16,084 nucleotides of DNA. It comes from DASUSF01 sp036375275 (GTDB lineage: Bacteria > Pseudomonadota > Alphaproteobacteria > Geminicoccales > Geminicoccaceae). Each line of letters begins with the position of its first letter. Position 1 is the first letter of the stretch. Below, piece by piece: positions 13,944 through 16,084 of this stretch. Under the pieces are notes generated by a model that saw nothing but the letters and a program-made list of their open reading frames with translations, was not told where the DNA came from and did no database searches. The stretch covers positions 1 to 16,084 of the forward strand of contig DASUSF010000287.1 of NCBI GenBank assembly GCA_036375275.1, given 5' to 3'. The translations under genes were made by a program, and so were the position numbers.

Positions 13944-15589
13944 GAGAGGACTCGCGCAGTCCGGAGCAGATCCAGCGCGACATCGAGCGTCGCCGCGTGG
14001 AGATGACCGAGACCATCGACGAGCTCGAGGAGCGGTTCTCGCCCGGCCAGATGATGGACCAGGCGTTCGACTACTTCCGGAACTCCGACGCCGGGCACGG
14101 GATCACCGAGTTCGGCAGCAATCTCGGCCGGACGGTCCGCGACAACCCGATTCCGCTGGTGCTGCTGGGCGCCGGGATCGGCTGGCTGCTGCTCGGCGGG
14201 GGGCCGTCGAGCGGGCGGCTCCGGCGGCGCGGCCGCGAGCTGTACGACGACTACTTCGAGGATGACGAGCTCGACGAACTCGACGAGCTCGACCCCTACG
14301 AGGGCCGGTATGCCGCGGCCTACGACTACGATCCGGGCCTGCGCACCACCGACGATGTGCTCGCCCGCGGCAGCGGCGGGCCGCGGACGGGCACGATCTA
14401 TGGCCCTGGCGGCGAACCCGCCCGGACGGTGCCGGTCGGCGGGGACGACGACGAGCAGGGCCTGGGCGCGCGCCTGGGTGGCGCCGCCGGCACGACCAGG
14501 GAGAGCGCCGGAGGCGCATACGGTGCCGCCCGGGAAGGCGTCGGGTCCGCCGGTGCGCAGGCTGGCTCCGCCGCCCGGCGTGCCGGGGAGCGGGTCGGCG
14601 AAGGCTTGTCCAGAGGCGGCGGCGCCGCCCGTCATGCCGGCGAGGAGATCTCGGGCCGCGCCCGGAGCGCCGCTGAGCGGGCGAGGCTCGCAGCGGGCGA
14701 GGCGCGTCACCGGGCCGCGCGGGCGGCATCGGGTGCTTACGAGGGCGCCGCCGAACTCGGCGGGTCGACACGCGCCAGGTATGCGCGGGCCCGGGCGCGG
14801 ATGGGCGCCATGTCGCACGACGCCCAGGCCAGGATGCGCAGCGGCATGAGCCAGGCGCAGCTCCGCGCCGAGGAGATGCGCGCCCGCGCCGCGGCAGGCA
14901 TGAGCGACGCCGCTGACCGGGCGCGCCACGGTGCCGACCGGGCGCGGGACGGCTTCGACCGGATGCTCGAGGAGCAGCCGCTCGCGGTCGCCGCGGTCGG
15001 GTTCGCGGTCGGCGCGGCGCTCGGCGCCCTGCTACCGTCGACCCGGCGCGAGGACCAGTGGTTCGGCGCGGCCCGGGACGAGCTCTGGGATGAGGCCGAG
15101 GCGCGGATCCGGAGCGAGACCGATCGGGCACGGCGGATCGCGAGCGCCGCGGTCCAGGCGGCGCAGGAGGAGGCCGATCGGGAAGGCATCAGTCGGGAAG
15201 GCGTCTCCGGCGCGATCGGCTCGCTCGCCGACCGGATCGGGCACGTGATCGAGGCGGTGCGCACCGAGGCCGAGCGCCAGGGCCTTTCGGAGCGCGGCGT
15301 CGCCGAGGCATTGCGCGCCGCCGAGGACAAGGTCCGCGCCCTCGCCGGAGCGGCGGGCGCCGAGGTGGAGCGCCAGGGGCTCGACCGCATCACGCCCGAG
15401 GAGGGCGTGCGCGCGGCCGAGGAGAAGCTCCGGCACGTCGCCGACGCGGCGCGCGAGGGGGCCGAACGGGAGGCCGAGCGAAACCGGACGCCCGGCTCGT
15501 CGCCGCCGGAGCCGCGCCCCGGCGGGCCCTCGACCGCGACCGGCACCAGCGGGTCGTCGCCGTCCCGAACGCCCGGATCGACGAGCTAG
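13940..15589 (+). CDS. DUF3618 membrane protein with long Ala-rich coiled coil and 32-residue C-terminal repeats
   Basis: A 549-residue protein. Residues 1-90 are a DUF3618 domain: SPEQIQRDIERRRVEMTETI at 7-26, FDYFRNSDAGHG, then a membrane helix at about 70-87 (PIPLVLLGAGIGWLLLGG). An acidic, Tyr-rich patch (101-132) follows, then Gly/Ser linker. From about 186 to 342 comes an Ala/Arg-rich helical region (ERARLAAGEARHRAARAASG) with LEA-like composition. A second hydrophobic segment (348-365, LAVAAVGFAVGAALGALLP) starts the normal DUF3618-partner C-terminal part (WFGAARDELWDEAEARI). Residues 411-506 hold three 32-residue repeats and the start of a fourth. The last ~35 residues are Pro/Ser/Thr-rich. 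It overlaps the holin-like gene by four bases. It is longer than most DUF3618 proteins I know of, which are about 100-350 residues. The function is not established; a role in envelope integrity under stress is inferred. Confidence 0.82.
   Translation: MREDSRSPEQIQRDIERRRVEMTETIDELEERFSPGQMMDQAFDYFRNSDAGHGITEFGSNLGRTVRDNPIPLVLLGAGIGWLLLGGGPSSGRLRRRGRELYDDYFEDDELDELDELDPYEGRYAAAYDYDPGLRTTDDVLARGSGGPRTGTIYGPGGEPARTVPVGGDDDEQGLGARLGGAAGTTRESAGGAYGAAREGVGSAGAQAGSAARRAGERVGEGLSRGGGAARHAGEEISGRARSAAERARLAAGEARHRAARAASGAYEGAAELGGSTRARYARARARMGAMSHDAQARMRSGMSQAQLRAEEMRARAAAGMSDAADRARHGADRARDGFDRMLEEQPLAVAAVGFAVGAALGALLPSTRREDQWFGAARDELWDEAEARIRSETDRARRIASAAVQAAQEEADREGISREGVSGAIGSLADRIGHVIEAVRTEAERQGLSERGVAEALRAAEDKVRALAGAAGAEVERQGLDRITPEEGVRAAEEKLRHVADAAREGAEREAERNRTPGSSPPEPRPGGPSTATGTSGSSPSRTPGSTS
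15171..15463 (+). repeat. Coding tandem repeats of 96 bases (32 residues), three and a partial fourth
   Basis: Within the DUF3618 protein, units start at residues 411 (EADREGISREGV), 443 (EAERQGLSERGV), 475 (EVERQGLDRITPEEGV) and 507 (GAEREAER, truncated). The spacing is 32 residues each time. Each unit has an E-x-x-R-x-G-[IL] turn followed by an amphipathic helix such as ALRAAEDKVRALAGAA or VRAAEEKLRHVADAA. The DNA copies have diverged. Confidence 0.6.
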
Positions 15590-15612
15590 TCAAGCGCGCT
15601 AGGACGAGCGCC

Positions 15613-15648
15613 GGGGTCCGGCGGCGCGTCGCCGGACCCCGATTCTTT
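15613..15648 (+). terminator. Rho-independent terminator after the DUF3618 gene
   Basis: GGGGTCCGGCG (15613-15623) and CGCCGGACCCC (15630-15640) form a perfect 11-bp stem with a 6-base loop, followed directly by GATTCTTT. It lies 24 bases past the DUF3618 stop and ends just before the ribosome binding site of the next gene. It should end the stress operon transcript, or allow only partial read-through into the BrkB-like gene. Confidence 0.8.
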
Positions 15649-15661
15649 GCGGAGGGGGTGC

Positions 15662-16084
15662 ATGGCCGGACGTGATGACCGGGGCCGCCAGGCGGAGCGC
15701 CCGAGCGAGATCCCGAAGGCCGGCTGGAAGGACATCTTCCTTCGGGTCAAGGACGAGATGGCCAGCGACAACCTGTCGATGGTCGCCGCGGGGGTGGCGT
15801 TCTACGTCCTGCTCGCGATCTTCCCCGCGATCGCGGCGCTGGTCTCGATCTACGGCCTGTTCGCCGACCCGGCGACCGTCCAGCAGCACGTCGACGCGCT
15901 CGGCCAGTTCGTTCCGCAGGAGGCGCTCGCGATCATCGACGAGCAGATGCGGCGGGTGGCGGGCGGCGCCAGGGGCGCCCTCGGCATCGGCGTCGCGGTC
16001 GGCATCCTCGCCGCGCTCTGGAGCGCGGCCAAGGGCATGAAGGCGCTGATCGAGGCGCTCAACATCGTCTACGACGAGCAGGAA
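15662..16084 (+). CDS. YihY/BrkB-family inner-membrane protein (C-terminus off window)
   Basis: The first 141 residues of a YihY/virulence factor BrkB (formerly 'ribonuclease BN'-misnamed) family membrane protein; the gene continues beyond the right edge. The N-terminal cytoplasmic segment ends in the family motif WKDIFLRVKDEMASDNLSMV, followed by AAGVAFYVLLAIFPAIAALV (helix 1), a loop, and ALGIGVAVGILAALWSAAKG (helix 2) with GMKALIEALNIVYDEQ, all as expected for the family. The function is not firmly known. Members sit in the inner membrane with about six helices, and in alphaproteobacteria they are often placed near stress genes. The ATG at 15662 follows a very strong GGAGGGGG. A terminator lies between it and the DUF3618 gene, so it may have its own promoter or rely on read-through. 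Confidence 0.9.
   Translation, partial: MAGRDDRGRQAERPSEIPKAGWKDIFLRVKDEMASDNLSMVAAGVAFYVLLAIFPAIAALVSIYGLFADPATVQQHVDALGQFVPQEALAIIDEQMRRVAGGARGALGIGVAVGILAALWSAAKGMKALIEALNIVYDEQE

Noticed and set aside
13322..14929. A 535-codon leftward frame antisense to the holin-like and DUF3618 genes
   Set aside because: Typical high-GC shadow without start signals or motifs; the three sense genes are tightly packed and coherent.

Overview
The window looks like a chromosomal piece of a high-GC (roughly 70% by eye) alphaproteobacterium, perhaps a soil or freshwater Rhodospirillales/Geminicoccales-type lineage. Support comes from the strong G/C third-position bias, a GGAAC-N16-CGTT promoter typical of the alphaproteobacterial EcfG general stress sigma factor, an NDUFAF5-like methyltransferase, and a stress gene trio (Ala-rich membrane protein, holin-like DUF1469 protein, DUF3618 protein). 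The lineage is an inference. I see no tRNA, rRNA, CRISPR array, insertion sequence or phage structural gene.

Layout. Positions 1-3386 are read leftward: a DppB-type ABC permease, two different class I SAM methyltransferases, and between them a DUF4242-class III nucleotide cyclase fusion. Positions 3571-4664 are read rightward: an NAD-type short-chain dehydrogenase and a small Cys-containing protein. Positions 4795-6238 hold a von Willebrand A protein and a membrane-anchored J-domain protein. A 334-base gap (6239-6572) contains a promoter candidate and what looks like the first ~20 codons of a deleted galU. It leads into ugd (UDP-glucose dehydrogenase) and an overlapping phosphomannomutase/phosphoglucomutase, which together are nucleotide-sugar supply genes for surface polysaccharide. 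A plant-type nicotinamidase follows, convergent with and overlapping an MFS transporter (leftward). Divergent from the MFS gene is an NDUFAF5-like methyltransferase that appears to start at an ATC codon. The right end is an envelope-stress block: the EcfG-type promoter, three tightly packed genes, a perfect 11-bp terminator hairpin, and the start of a YihY/BrkB-family membrane protein cut by the window edge.

How the genes work together. The ugd-phosphomutase pair would interconvert hexose phosphates and make UDP-glucuronate. The missing step between them (GalU, glucose-1-P to UDP-glucose) is the one represented only by a remnant. The right-hand block is probably induced by the general stress response and acts at the inner membrane. 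The leftward group is more a mixture than a pathway: the permease lacks its usual partners. No wholly new system is evident. The most interesting items are the galU remnant, the EcfG promoter on the DUF3618 operon, the ATC start, the 32-residue repeats in the DUF3618 protein, and the fused cyclase with an altered active-site residue.
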